Part shown: one piece after another, positions 7,157 through 15,507 of the stretch
Layout: the number at the start of each line of letters is the position of its first letter
Position numbering within the stretch: the first letter of the stretch is position 1
Virus record (IMG/VR): IMGVR_UViG_3300042544_000912
Span: 1-64,000 of that record
Strand: one strand, 5' to 3'
Origin: a virus
Length of the DNA stretch: 64,000 nt
The notes under the pieces: generated by a model
The model's input: the letters and a program-made list of their open reading frames with translations, nothing else
What the model was told of the DNA's origin: nothing
The model's database searches: none
Translations under genes and position numbers: made by a program

Positions 7157-8270
7157 TCTTCTACTGATTTTTCTGTTATCGACTCCTGCCTTTGCGGGTA
7201 TTGGGTCGATAACAGATTTCAGAGGCGGTGGTGCCATTAAGCGTGGCGCTAAGACTACAGTAGCATCTAAAGGTGCTGGTGTAGAAAAGATGGACACAAT
7301 TTCTACCAACAGTCAAGGTAGATTTAGGATTACATTCAATGACTCGACTACCGTTAATATTACAGAAAACTCTCGCCTTCTTGTGGATGACTTTGTGTAT
7401 GATGGGGGAGGGAAGACGAAGGGCAAACTTGGACTTCGAGTCGCGCTTGGCACCGTCAGATACGCATCAGGCAAAGTCGCAAAAACAAACCCACGAGGCG
7501 TAAACATTCGCACACCAACTGCTACTATCGCGGTTCGTGGCACAGACTTCGTTATGTCGGTTGATGAAGCAGGTCGTTCTACGGTCGTGCTGGTTCCCGA
7601 ATGTTATAACGAATTAGACATTACAAAGCAGACTGCGGAATGCCCTAATGGTATGATTGATGTTATTACAGCATCTGGCGTAGTTACACTAACACAACCA
7701 TTCCAGGCAACTGTTGTTGAAAATAACTTTGCTCCTCCTGCTCCACCAGTAATCATTAATCCTTTATTGAAGACACTAGATAACAACGTTCAAATTGTTC
7801 CTCTAGAAACAGATGATGGTCAGAGTTTGCTACAACTTGCTAGAGATAGTTTAAAGAAATTCACTAATCCTGCAAAAGCAGCATCGGATGACAATAAGGA
7901 TCCAGATGCAGGAACGAATGATAATACAGAACAAGTTACTGTTGCTATGCTTCGTCAAGCAACACCACAAGAACTTCTAGAAGTTTATGCTGAGTTTAAC
8001 GAAGGTAGTAAACCAGCGGAAACAGTTTATACTAATGTGTCACCGACATTCAAGAAGAACGTTCAGGTCGGTTGGGTATATACTCGACTGTCAGATGACA
8101 GACAACAGGCAGTTACTATCTGGTTGGAGAAATCCAATGAAGCACAAGTTGTATCTGTTCAAAATGGATTAGTTGATGTTTACAACTTTATGGACGATAA
8201 GTGGACAACATCGGGAACTGGTAGACCACAGGGTAATATAACTGTAATACAGGAAACGGGTGCAAGATGA
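7125..8270 (+). CDS. Secreted FecR-domain protein
   Basis: The 381-residue protein starts at ATG 7125, 32 bases before the curlin stop; the frame's earlier start at 7080 would place codons ahead of the signal peptide. The signal is MARLISKLATNLLLIFLLST(PAFA). Residues 30-170 form a FecR domain: ITFNDSTTVNITENSRLLVDD, then GLRVALGTVRYASGK, then NIRTPTATIAVRGTDF. In bacteria this domain binds cell-envelope components, and stand-alone versions are often adjacent to CHASE2 nucleotide cyclases, as here. The C-terminal half (E-L-L-E-V-Y-A-E-F-N and W-V-Y-T-R-L-S-D-D-R-Q-Q-A) is unrecognised. It may be an envelope sensor paired with the cyclase two genes downstream. Confidence 0.8.
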   Translation: MARLISKLATNLLLIFLLSTPAFAGIGSITDFRGGGAIKRGAKTTVASKGAGVEKMDTISTNSQGRFRITFNDSTTVNITENSRLLVDDFVYDGGGKTKGKLGLRVALGTVRYASGKVAKTNPRGVNIRTPTATIAVRGTDFVMSVDEAGRSTVVLVPECYNELDITKQTAECPNGMIDVITASGVVTLTQPFQATVVENNFAPPAPPVIINPLLKTLDNNVQIVPLETDDGQSLLQLARDSLKKFTNPAKAASDDNKDPDAGTNDNTEQVTVAMLRQATPQELLEVYAEFNEGSKPAETVYTNVSPTFKKNVQVGWVYTRLSDDRQQAVTIWLEKSNEAQVVSVQNGLVDVYNFMDDKWTTSGTGRPQGNITVIQETGAR

Positions 8271-9721
8271 AAAAACTAATCGCTCTATTTCTATTATTTT
8301 TCGCAATCCCAGCATTCGCACAAACAAACCTTGGTTTTGAAAACGGAAACTATACCGAATGGACTGTTAGTAATGGTTCAACAACTCTAAGAAACAGTTG
8401 GAGTCCAAACGGTTCAGGTTCTCAGGTTACAACTGGAATGACTAACTATTGTCCGGGTGGTGGTAAGTGTTGGACAGTTACACCATATGGTTCATATATG
8501 CTTGCTGTTCAAGCGGGGGCAGGGTCAGTCAACTTCGACCCTGCCATGACATCGCTTGGTTTACAAGGCTCCGACATTTCTAGTATCAGGTCTTATCTTA
8601 CTTCTCTCGGCGGAAACTCGACACCTACCAATGCATCTTGGGTTAAAAGAACCGTAGCATTGCAGGCAGGTGTCACCTATAGTTTTGCGTGGCAATATCT
8701 CTCGACCGATTACGTGCCATTTAATGATGGTTCAATTATTACTCTTACTGGTGGCCCAGGAACACCCACTGTCAATGGTCTTACACAGAACTATGCGCTA
8801 CTGGGGTTTACTAATCCAGGAACAGGCAATTATTCAACTAACTCATATGGAGCAACCGGTTGGCAAGTCGCTGTGTTTACTGTTCCTGCTGATGGTAACT
8901 ATAATCTAGGATTTGCATCATTCAATCTCGGCGATACTTCATTATCGCCAATTTTGTTTATCGACCAGTTGCAAGGCAGCACCTCGCTGAATGGCACAGC
9001 ATTTACTCCAGTTCAACCGAATGCTGGTTCTTCTGCGCCACCACCTCCTGCGCCTGCCCCGCCTGAACCAACATATCCTCTCGCTTCTATTAGCGCGAAC
9101 CAATCATTGAAGATTAATCAAACGAATGCAATTACGCAAAACTCTATCTATATCAATGTAACTGGTTCTAGCAACTCTGTTTACATCGAACAGTTCTCTA
9201 AACAAAACCAAATCCGTGGTGTGAATGGCGCACAAGCAATGACGATTAATGGTAACAGTAATAGTATCACTATCAATCAGGGAACAGCGACAACACCAAT
9301 TGGTAAGAACTTAGCAGAAGTTTCCGTTACTGGCAATAACAACGTAGTGTCCTTAACACAACAACAAGGCAGCAAATACGCCGAGATAATCACCAATGGT
9401 CTTGGTAATCAAATATCAGCGCAACAAAAAGACGCTGGCGGAAAATCGTTGTTTATCAATGCTTTAGGAAACTCTAATAATATCAGTACCTTACAACAGG
9501 GAACTGCTAACCATTTTCTAGATATCAGCGCACCATTTGGTGGAGTTACTGCATTGGTTACTCAATTGGGAGCATCTGCAAAGCAATTTCAACTTTTACT
9601 AAATAGTCCTGGAATTGGTGTAACTGTCACACAAAATAACTTGACCGCTGCCGACTCTGCGAAAATGGAAATAACATGCACGACTGGACCATGTAATGGA
9701 TACTCTTATACAAAAAACTAA
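8267..9721 (+). CDS. Secreted two-domain protein: beta-sandwich-like N-terminus plus curlin repeats
   Basis: The 484-residue protein has a signal peptide (MKKLIALFLLFFAIPAFAQ). Residues 20-250 open NLGFENGNYTEWTV, a start typical of jelly-roll or PEP-CTERM-type exoproteins. A proline-rich linker (APPPPAPAPPEP, about 266-277) leads to a C-terminal run of curlin-like repeats with N-S-I-Y-I-N-V-T-G-x-x-N-x-V-x-I-x-Q and S-V-T-G-N-N-N-V-V-S-L-T-Q-Q-Q. One reading is a fibre subunit displaying an adhesive or sugar-binding head. It overlaps the FecR gene by four bases (ATGA) and the cyclase by 26 bases, keeping the cassette as one coupled unit. Confidence 0.75.
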   Translation: MKKLIALFLLFFAIPAFAQTNLGFENGNYTEWTVSNGSTTLRNSWSPNGSGSQVTTGMTNYCPGGGKCWTVTPYGSYMLAVQAGAGSVNFDPAMTSLGLQGSDISSIRSYLTSLGGNSTPTNASWVKRTVALQAGVTYSFAWQYLSTDYVPFNDGSIITLTGGPGTPTVNGLTQNYALLGFTNPGTGNYSTNSYGATGWQVAVFTVPADGNYNLGFASFNLGDTSLSPILFIDQLQGSTSLNGTAFTPVQPNAGSSAPPPPAPAPPEPTYPLASISANQSLKINQTNAITQNSIYINVTGSSNSVYIEQFSKQNQIRGVNGAQAMTINGNSNSITINQGTATTPIGKNLAEVSVTGNNNVVSLTQQQGSKYAEIITNGLGNQISAQQKDAGGKSLFINALGNSNNISTLQQGTANHFLDISAPFGGVTALVTQLGASAKQFQLLLNSPGIGVTVTQNNLTAADSAKMEITCTTGPCNGYSYTKN

Positions 9722-11777
9722 AAAAGTTCTACTCTCGCCTTGGTTGGCACTGATTACTTTTGCGGTATTGTTAACAGTAAAACTCGCAAACCCATACTTG
9801 GTTGAATCCACAAGATTGAAGTTTTATGATTATTTGATGCTCGGTTCACCGACGCAATCCGAACAAATTGTAACTGTTAATATTGGGGAGAAAGCAATTG
9901 AAAAATATGGACAGTGGCCTTTCCCTCGCGAAGTCCACGCTAAAATTATTAGCGATATTTATGGCAGAGGGGCTGCTCTTGTTGGTAGCACTATACTTAT
10001 GCCTGAGCCTGATAGGATGGGGACTGACGGAGTTCTTGAAGATACCCTCAGATTACATCCAGTCGTTCTGAGTCAGACGGTAAGTGACTCTTGTTCACGG
10101 GCAAGTAAGACAATTCGGAAGACAGGCGTTGCCGTAATCGGCGATGGAGAAGCAACTGAATTTCTTCCTCAATACCCATGCGTTCTAAGTAATGTCTCAG
10201 GTCTTCAAGAATCCGCAGCCGGTGTTGGGATAACGTCAACCCTACCCGAGCCTGATGGGGTTGTAAGGCGAGTTCCTCTTCTATCCCAATCAGAAGGCGA
10301 ATACTATCCCGCATTTGCTCTAGAGATGCTGCGTGTAGCTGCAGGAGACTCTTCGTATCAAGCCAAGATAAATCAGACTGGGGTTGAAGCATTACGAATT
10401 CCTTCTTTTGAAACTATTAAAACAGATGAATATGGAAGAACGTTCATTAATCCTAACTACCAATTTCCGTCATACGAAATTGGAGAGGATCCTTTACCTG
10501 TCCTGAGTGGTAAAATCGCGATTGTTGGCGTAACTGCTGCTGGTATTTCGAATCCTGTAGCGACTCCATCAGGTGCGCAACATCCCCACGTCCTTCAGGC
10601 GAGTATTCTTGAAACTCTGATAAATGGGGATTCTGTTTCGATTCCGAACTGGTCAGTAATTGCGGATCTTGCGGCTTTTCTTGGTCTTGCTCTGGCATTG
10701 ATTATTCTCTCAAGATTTCGTTTCTCTATAATTTATATCGGCATATTACTAGCTGGATATTTTTATCTACCAGTATATCTGTTCGCAAACAAGGGTATTC
10801 TGTTTGATGTGACATTTAATATCTTTGCAATCGCAATCATCTATATGCATATCTACACGGTAAAGTTTATTAGCGAATTCCTTCAAAAACAACAGATTAA
10901 GAAACAGTTTGGTACCTATTTGAGTCCAGACTTGGTTGCTAGATTACAAAGACAACCGGAACTATTGAAACTTGGTGGAGAATCTCGCGAACTTTCAATT
11001 ATGTTCACCGACGTTCGAGGATTTACTACTATCTCAGAACATTATGGCGCAGATGTCCAAGGTCTGACTTCAATCATGAATCGTTACATGACGGTCATGA
11101 CAAGAGCTATTCTTGAAAATAACGGTACACTGGATAAGTATATTGGTGATGCACAGATGGCATTCTGGAATGCGCCGCTTGATAACAATAAACATGCTTT
11201 GGATGCGGTTCAAACAGCCTTTCAGATGCTAAAAGATTTGGAGACTTTCAATGAAGAAGTTAAAGCAGAAGGCATTCCCGCTTTCGGTATGGGTCTTGGT
11301 ATTAACACTGCCACTGTGGTTGTTGGCAATATGGGCAGCGACCAGCGTTTTGATTATACTTGCTTGGGCGATGGGGTTAATTTGGCTGCTCGTCTCGAAG
11401 GTCAAACCAAGCCTTATGGAGTCAAACTCATCGTCGGACCACAAACGGCCGAATCGGTGGGGGATGTATACCAAGTAGTAGAACTTGACCTGATTGCCGT
11501 TAAGGGTAAAACAGAACCCGTATCTATCTTTACAGTTCTAGAAAAAGACCATCGAGGTCAAGATATCATCGATGTCATGGAAGATCAACACAACAAGTTC
11601 TTATCGCATTACCGGGCTGGAAACTGGAAATCCGCCCGAGTATACGCGACCGATTTACGCGAATACTGGGACGGACAATTAGCCGATTATTATGATATGA
11701 TGATTAGTCGGATCGAAGAGTTTCAGGCTTCGCAACCCAAAGATTGGGACGGAATTTATCGGGCGACTTCGAAGTAA
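9696..11777 (+). CDS. CHASE2-domain class III adenylate cyclase
   Basis: The 693-residue membrane protein starts with one membrane span (13-31), a periplasmic CHASE2 sensor (about 35-315; note INIGEKAIEKYGQWPFPRE-like D/E-x-x-G-x-W-P-W/F-P-R and GTD-type segments), then three spans (about 323-390). The cytoplasmic class III catalytic domain carries FTDVRGFT with metal ligand Asp439, LDKYIGD with Lys481 and second metal Asp485, and DYTCLGDGVNLAARLE with Thr555, Asn562 and Arg566. The Lys/Thr pair reads adenine in CyaC-type enzymes, and the transition-state Asn and Arg are present. The enzyme should therefore make cAMP from ATP, under control of an envelope signal. All catalytic residues I can check are intact. 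A cyclase coupled to a curli cassette is unexpected in a phage. Confidence 0.85.
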   Translation: MDTLIQKTKKVLLSPWLALITFAVLLTVKLANPYLVESTRLKFYDYLMLGSPTQSEQIVTVNIGEKAIEKYGQWPFPREVHAKIISDIYGRGAALVGSTILMPEPDRMGTDGVLEDTLRLHPVVLSQTVSDSCSRASKTIRKTGVAVIGDGEATEFLPQYPCVLSNVSGLQESAAGVGITSTLPEPDGVVRRVPLLSQSEGEYYPAFALEMLRVAAGDSSYQAKINQTGVEALRIPSFETIKTDEYGRTFINPNYQFPSYEIGEDPLPVLSGKIAIVGVTAAGISNPVATPSGAQHPHVLQASILETLINGDSVSIPNWSVIADLAAFLGLALALIILSRFRFSIIYIGILLAGYFYLPVYLFANKGILFDVTFNIFAIAIIYMHIYTVKFISEFLQKQQIKKQFGTYLSPDLVARLQRQPELLKLGGESRELSIMFTDVRGFTTISEHYGADVQGLTSIMNRYMTVMTRAILENNGTLDKYIGDAQMAFWNAPLDNNKHALDAVQTAFQMLKDLETFNEEVKAEGIPAFGMGLGINTATVVVGNMGSDQRFDYTCLGDGVNLAARLEGQTKPYGVKLIVGPQTAESVGDVYQVVELDLIAVKGKTEPVSIFTVLEKDHRGQDIIDVMEDQHNKFLSHYRAGNWKSARVYATDLREYWDGQLADYYDMMISRIEEFQASQPKDWDGIYRATSK

Positions 11778-11844
11778 CTTCTAGTTCGTATAGTTCCTTC
11801 TCCATTTGAAGGAAATGTTCTTCTAGTTCTTCGTCGTTAAACAT
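11704..11844 (-). CDS. Small hypothetical protein, 46 aa
   Basis: The 46-residue acidic protein starts MFNDEELEEHFLQMEKELYE and ends over the 3' end of the cyclase gene, overlapping it tail-to-tail by 74 bases. Its ATG overlaps the stop of the upstream leftward gene by one base (TAATG). Last of three coupled tiny genes from the early promoter at 12276-12304; function unknown. Confidence 0.5.
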   Translation of the reverse strand: MFNDEELEEHFLQMEKELYELEVTSKSPDKFRPNLWVAKPETLRSD

Positions 11845-12059
11845 TAAAAACTTCTTCCGACTGTATGTTGGCAAAATTGCCGAAATAGGTCCTCGAAATT
11901 GCCGGTCTTGTAGACCCATGCATCATAAAGACTCTGAGCAACAGGAATATCGCCACTTGACTTGCTAACGTAGTAACCTCGCTCTGTGAGTTCTTCGATA
12001 AGATCCTCATCCTCAAAATCATCCATGTAAACTTCGACTTCTGTAGTAATACTAACCAT
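11844..12059 (-). CDS. Small hypothetical acidic protein, 71 aa
   Basis: The 71-residue protein is acidic (EVEVYMDDFEDEDLIEELTE) and has a C-terminal aromatic section. It is linked to both neighbours by one-base TAATG overlaps. Small acidic early proteins in T4-type phages often modify host functions, but nothing here identifies a target. Confidence 0.6.
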   Translation of the reverse strand: MVSITTEVEVYMDDFEDEDLIEELTERGYYVSKSSGDIPVAQSLYDAWVYKTGNFEDLFRQFCQHTVGRSF

Positions 12060-12250
12060 TATGCAATCTTCCTTTTATATTCAACACGGGCTTCAAGATA
12101 TTCGGTAAACGTAGCATAGACAGGAATGCCATTTGCTTCAAGTTCTGAATTCATTTCATCAAATTCGGCACGTTCATATTGCCAACCATTCCAAGGCACA
12201 CCCAGCTGTTCAAGTAGGCGTTCTTCGCATTCGTCAATAGCGAGAATCAT
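12059..12250 (-). CDS. Small hypothetical protein, 63 aa
   Basis: The 63-residue protein starts MILAIDECEERLLEQLGVPW. An upstream in-frame ATG at 12262 exists, but GGAG lies inside that longer reading and sits six bases before the ATG at 12250, so 12250 is chosen. It is the first gene of a three-gene leftward early operon. No family recognised. Confidence 0.6.
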   Translation of the reverse strand: MILAIDECEERLLEQLGVPWNGWQYERAEFDEMNSELEANGIPVYATFTEYLEARVEYKRKIA

Positions 12251-12275
12251 ATTAATCTCCATAACTTATATTCTA

Positions 12276-12304
12276 GTTATAAGCTATTAACGACCAAATG
12301 TCAA
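12276..12304 (-). promoter_or_regulatory. Early sigma70-like promoter for the leftward small genes
   Basis: On the minus strand TTGACA (plus 12299-12304) and TATAAC (plus 12276-12281) are 17 bases apart, upstream of the ATG at 12250. It diverges from a second promoter 15 bases away. Confidence 0.6.
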
Positions 12305-12318
12305 CCCTTATTTTTCTA

Positions 12319-12347
12319 TTGACAAACTTGGCTATATGTTGTAATGT
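12319..12347 (+). promoter_or_regulatory. Early sigma70-like promoter for the radical SAM region
   Basis: TTGACA at 12319-12324 and TAATGT at 12342-12347, 17-base spacer, followed by AAGGAG and the ATG at 12369. No terminator is obvious between here and 23.6 kb, so this may drive the whole radical SAM-carbamoyltransferase run. Confidence 0.55.
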
Positions 12348-12368
12348 GTAACTCTTAAGGAGATTATT

Positions 12369-12773
12369 ATGTCGATGCATCTGTTGGGCCCAGCTTATAC
12401 CACTAACAATAACCGTAAGCGCAAATCTAAAGTCCCTGTTACAAAATATTCACAGGACTGGGTAGATTATAATAAGCAGATGAAACGCATTGGTGCAAAG
12501 ACCAAGACGTTTGACGAATATGTTGCATATCGCCAAGGTAAGTCCGGCTTCAAACTAAAGAGTTGTGTGAGAGGTCCAATGGATGCTGCACCATATCGCC
12601 GCGAAGCACCTAAGTATGAGAGCGGAGATGGAATCGGCGTCACGTTTGCTAAGAAGCCCAATGAATATACAGGCACACTAATTAAGGGTATTGCCACGAT
12701 GCATAAATCTAATGCAGTGCCAGTTATCAATCAAGATCAGATGGAAGAAATCTCGAGGATGCGTAGAGGTTGA
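12369..12773 (+). CDS. Conserved small phage protein (MSMHLLGP type)
   Basis: The 134-residue basic protein has a start (MSMHLLGPAYTT) and an end (TLIKGIATMHKSNAVPV) that I recognise from uncharacterised proteins of marine T4-type phages. The middle is Lys/Arg-rich and probably disordered. AAGGAG sits seven bases before the ATG. No enzymatic motif is visible. The next gene starts at a TTG overlapping this stop. Confidence 0.7.
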   Translation: MSMHLLGPAYTTNNNRKRKSKVPVTKYSQDWVDYNKQMKRIGAKTKTFDEYVAYRQGKSGFKLKSCVRGPMDAAPYRREAPKYESGDGIGVTFAKKPNEYTGTLIKGIATMHKSNAVPVINQDQMEEISRMRRG

Positions 12774-14086
12774 GCGTAAAAGAAAAATTAGATTCTGTCG
12801 GACATGGCTTTTGCCCGCAAAAGTGGAGATGGCTTGCGCTTTATCTCCATTCAGGTCATAAGCATAGTTGTCATCATCCACCGCCGATGCATATTGCACT
12901 GGAGGAGATTTCCAAGGATCCTGCCGCGCTGCACAACACTTCACATGAAAAACAACAGCGTAAGACAATGCTGGAGGGCGGAAGACCGACCGAATGTTCA
13001 TACTGCTGGAGTATTGAAGATCTAGATAAAACAAGTGACCGTGTTTATAAGAACACCGATACCATAAACAATTTGTTTGTTTTAGACGATGAAATCGAAA
13101 CACTAAAGAATGTTCCTTGGGATCAAAACGTAAATCCCTATAACATGGAAATTAGTTTCAGTAATGCTTGTAATTTCAAATGCGGATATTGCTGTCCTAC
13201 ATTTTCTTCTCTGTGGGAAGATGAGATTAAACAACATGGCAATTATGATCTGAATTATGACCAATATGGATTGCACAATAAGATTTATTCTGAAAAAGAA
13301 TATAATCCTTATGTTGAAGCATTTTGGAAATGGTGGCCAGATTTGAAGAATGACTTAAAGATTTTTCGCATCACAGGCGGCGAGCCGCTAATGACTACTA
13401 ACACATTCAAGTTATTAGACATGTTAAAAGAAGATGGTAATCCGGAGTTGTTTCTACAGATTAATACCAACCTGGGTGTAACGAATCGAAAAGTCACTGA
13501 CTTCTGCCTTCGCGTTAATGATTTGATTGAAAAGAAGCATATCAAAAATCTTCGGTTGTTTACAAGCCTTGAATGCACGGGTAAGCAAGCAGAATATATG
13601 CGCCGCGGCTTAAACTACGAATTGTTCTTAGAAAATGTAAACACAGTCTTAGAAACAGTCCCTACCGCATATCTAAGTTTCATGACAACGTATAATGTGT
13701 TGACTGTTCCTTATTTCAAAGACTTTCTTCAATTAATAGTTGAATTGCGTGAAAAATGGGGCGAGAGAATTCTTATCGATATTCCTCACCTTAAAGAACC
13801 GCCTCATTGGACAATGAATATTTTACCCCCGGAGTTTGGAACATATATAGATAATGATGTTCAATACATGAAGCAAAACGGTTTCAGTGATATTGAAATC
13901 GGCAAAATGGAACGTGTCAGAGAATATTTCTATAACGATACGCATAATATCACCGACGAATACCGGTTGAATGGTAGAAAAGATTTTGCGAAGTTTTTTC
14001 CGGAATATGACCGTAGAAGTAACAGTAGTTTAATAGAAACATTTCCTGAATTTTCAGAATTTTTAGAATGGTGTAAAACATTATGA
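12770..14086 (+). CDS. Radical SAM protein 1 of 6
   Basis: The 438-residue protein has the radical SAM cluster motif CNFKCGYC (Cys134, 138, 141) and the SAM-binding ITGGEPL segment. Before the barrel is an N-terminal Cys/His module: FCPQKW, then S-C-H-H-P (Cys34), then ECSYCW (Cys76, Cys79), which could bind an auxiliary cluster. The start is TTG at 12770 overlapping the previous stop, because the first in-frame ATG would remove part of the conserved N-terminal module and the sister proteins share that module fully. Family knowledge predicts cleavage of SAM to a 5'-deoxyadenosyl radical. The substrate is unknown. Confidence 0.8.
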   Translation: MSVKEKLDSVGHGFCPQKWRWLALYLHSGHKHSCHHPPPMHIALEEISKDPAALHNTSHEKQQRKTMLEGGRPTECSYCWSIEDLDKTSDRVYKNTDTINNLFVLDDEIETLKNVPWDQNVNPYNMEISFSNACNFKCGYCCPTFSSLWEDEIKQHGNYDLNYDQYGLHNKIYSEKEYNPYVEAFWKWWPDLKNDLKIFRITGGEPLMTTNTFKLLDMLKEDGNPELFLQINTNLGVTNRKVTDFCLRVNDLIEKKHIKNLRLFTSLECTGKQAEYMRRGLNYELFLENVNTVLETVPTAYLSFMTTYNVLTVPYFKDFLQLIVELREKWGERILIDIPHLKEPPHWTMNILPPEFGTYIDNDVQYMKQNGFSDIEIGKMERVREYFYNDTHNITDEYRLNGRKDFAKFFPEYDRRSNSSLIETFPEFSEFLEWCKTL

Positions 14087-15507
14087 ATGACGATATCCAC
14101 ACTGAGCATAACTTGGATGTTCATTCTGTTGATTCTTATTGGAATTTCCTTAAAGAGAAACGCGAAGACATCAATTCTGTTAGTCCAACGTTTTGTGCGG
14201 CCAAGTGGAAGCAATCGACTATTCTTCTGTATAGCGGAGAAACGCATAGTTGCCACCATCCCTCACGACATAAAATTACTTTAGATGATATTAAAGATAA
14301 TCCACGGGGTATTCACAACACGGCAGTAAAAAAAGCAGCCCGTATTGATATGCTCAATGGTATACAAACTAAAGAATGTGATTATTGCTGGAAAATTGAG
14401 AACCTGAATAAAGATTGGATGAGTGATAGGATATACAAGTCCACATATTCATGGGCTCTCCCGCATATCGATGAAATTGTAAAATCTGGTGATGGAGCAA
14501 ATATCGACCCGTCATATTTAGAAGTTGCCTTTGAATCTACCTGTAATTTTAAATGCGTATACTGTAGCCCAGAAAGTTCTTCAAGATGGCAAGAAGAAAT
14601 CGAAACTCACGGTCCAATCGAACTGGAAGATTTCAAATTACATGATCTTGGATGGTTGAAGGAAGTTGGAAAACTTCCAATTCATCGTAAAGAACAAAAT
14701 CCATATATTGATGCTTTTTGGAAGTGGTGGCCTGACCTCTATCCCAATCTACATACGTTTAGAATAACTGGTGGTGAACCCCTACTCAGTAAACACACTT
14801 GGCGAGTCCTTGACTATATTGCCGAAAATCCAAATCCTAATTTAACACTTGCGATCAATACCAATCTCAATGTTCCTGATAAATTAGTTGAGAAACTAGT
14901 AGAATATATTAATAGAATCTCTGGTAATATTAAATTATTTGATGTATATACTTCTCTTGAAAGCACAGGTAAACAGGCTGAGTATTCTAGATTTGGTATG
15001 CAATTTGATGAGTTTAAGAAAAACTGTGAATATGTGTTAGACAATACGCCCGACACCACTAGACTACATTACATGACTACTATAAATCTGACTAGTGCAC
15101 CGACTCTTCTTGAATACCTGAAATATATTAGAGAAATGAGATTACGATATTTCAGTAAATTACATGAATTTAGAGTAAGAACCCATCTTTCATATCTTCG
15201 TTGGCCTAGAATGTTATGTTTGACGTTATTATCAGATGAAGATAAACAGAAGTTTGGAGACTTATGGATAGAATACGTCGAGCAGCATAAACTAACACAA
15301 CTGAAATCTACCGAAGAAACATTTTATTTAGAAGAAGTGGATCAGGTAAGAAGATTGGTTGACTATATGAGATCAACCAAAGAACCACAATCTTTATATA
15401 AAGACTTTAGAAACTATACTCGAAGTCTGGACAAACGTAGAAAAACCTCATTTGTTGAGACGTTTCCAGAACTTGCATATTTAATGGACGATGATTACTA
15501 TGGATGA
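14083..15507 (+). CDS. Radical SAM protein 2 of 6
   Basis: The 474-residue protein is the closest relative of its neighbours on either side. It has FCAAKW, S-C-H-H-P (Cys57), ECDYCW (Cys99, Cys102), the cluster motif CNFKCVYC (Cys154, 158, 161), an FWKWWPD element and ITGGEPL. It carries about 20 extra residues before the FCxxKW motif. The ATG overlaps the previous stop as ATGA. The shared FWKWWP and TSLESTGKQAEY segments show that proteins 1-3 arose by tandem duplication and then diverged. Retained motifs suggest all three are active. Confidence 0.8.
   Translation: MNDDIHTEHNLDVHSVDSYWNFLKEKREDINSVSPTFCAAKWKQSTILLYSGETHSCHHPSRHKITLDDIKDNPRGIHNTAVKKAARIDMLNGIQTKECDYCWKIENLNKDWMSDRIYKSTYSWALPHIDEIVKSGDGANIDPSYLEVAFESTCNFKCVYCSPESSSRWQEEIETHGPIELEDFKLHDLGWLKEVGKLPIHRKEQNPYIDAFWKWWPDLYPNLHTFRITGGEPLLSKHTWRVLDYIAENPNPNLTLAINTNLNVPDKLVEKLVEYINRISGNIKLFDVYTSLESTGKQAEYSRFGMQFDEFKKNCEYVLDNTPDTTRLHYMTTINLTSAPTLLEYLKYIREMRLRYFSKLHEFRVRTHLSYLRWPRMLCLTLLSDEDKQKFGDLWIEYVEQHKLTQLKSTEETFYLEEVDQVRRLVDYMRSTKEPQSLYKDFRNYTRSLDKRRKTSFVETFPELAYLMDDDYYG

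Noticed and set aside
9696-11777. Diguanylate cyclase (GGDEF) instead of class III cyclase
   Set aside because: No GG(D/E)EF motif; F-T-D-V-R-G-F-T and D-G-V-N-L-A-A-R are class III landmarks.
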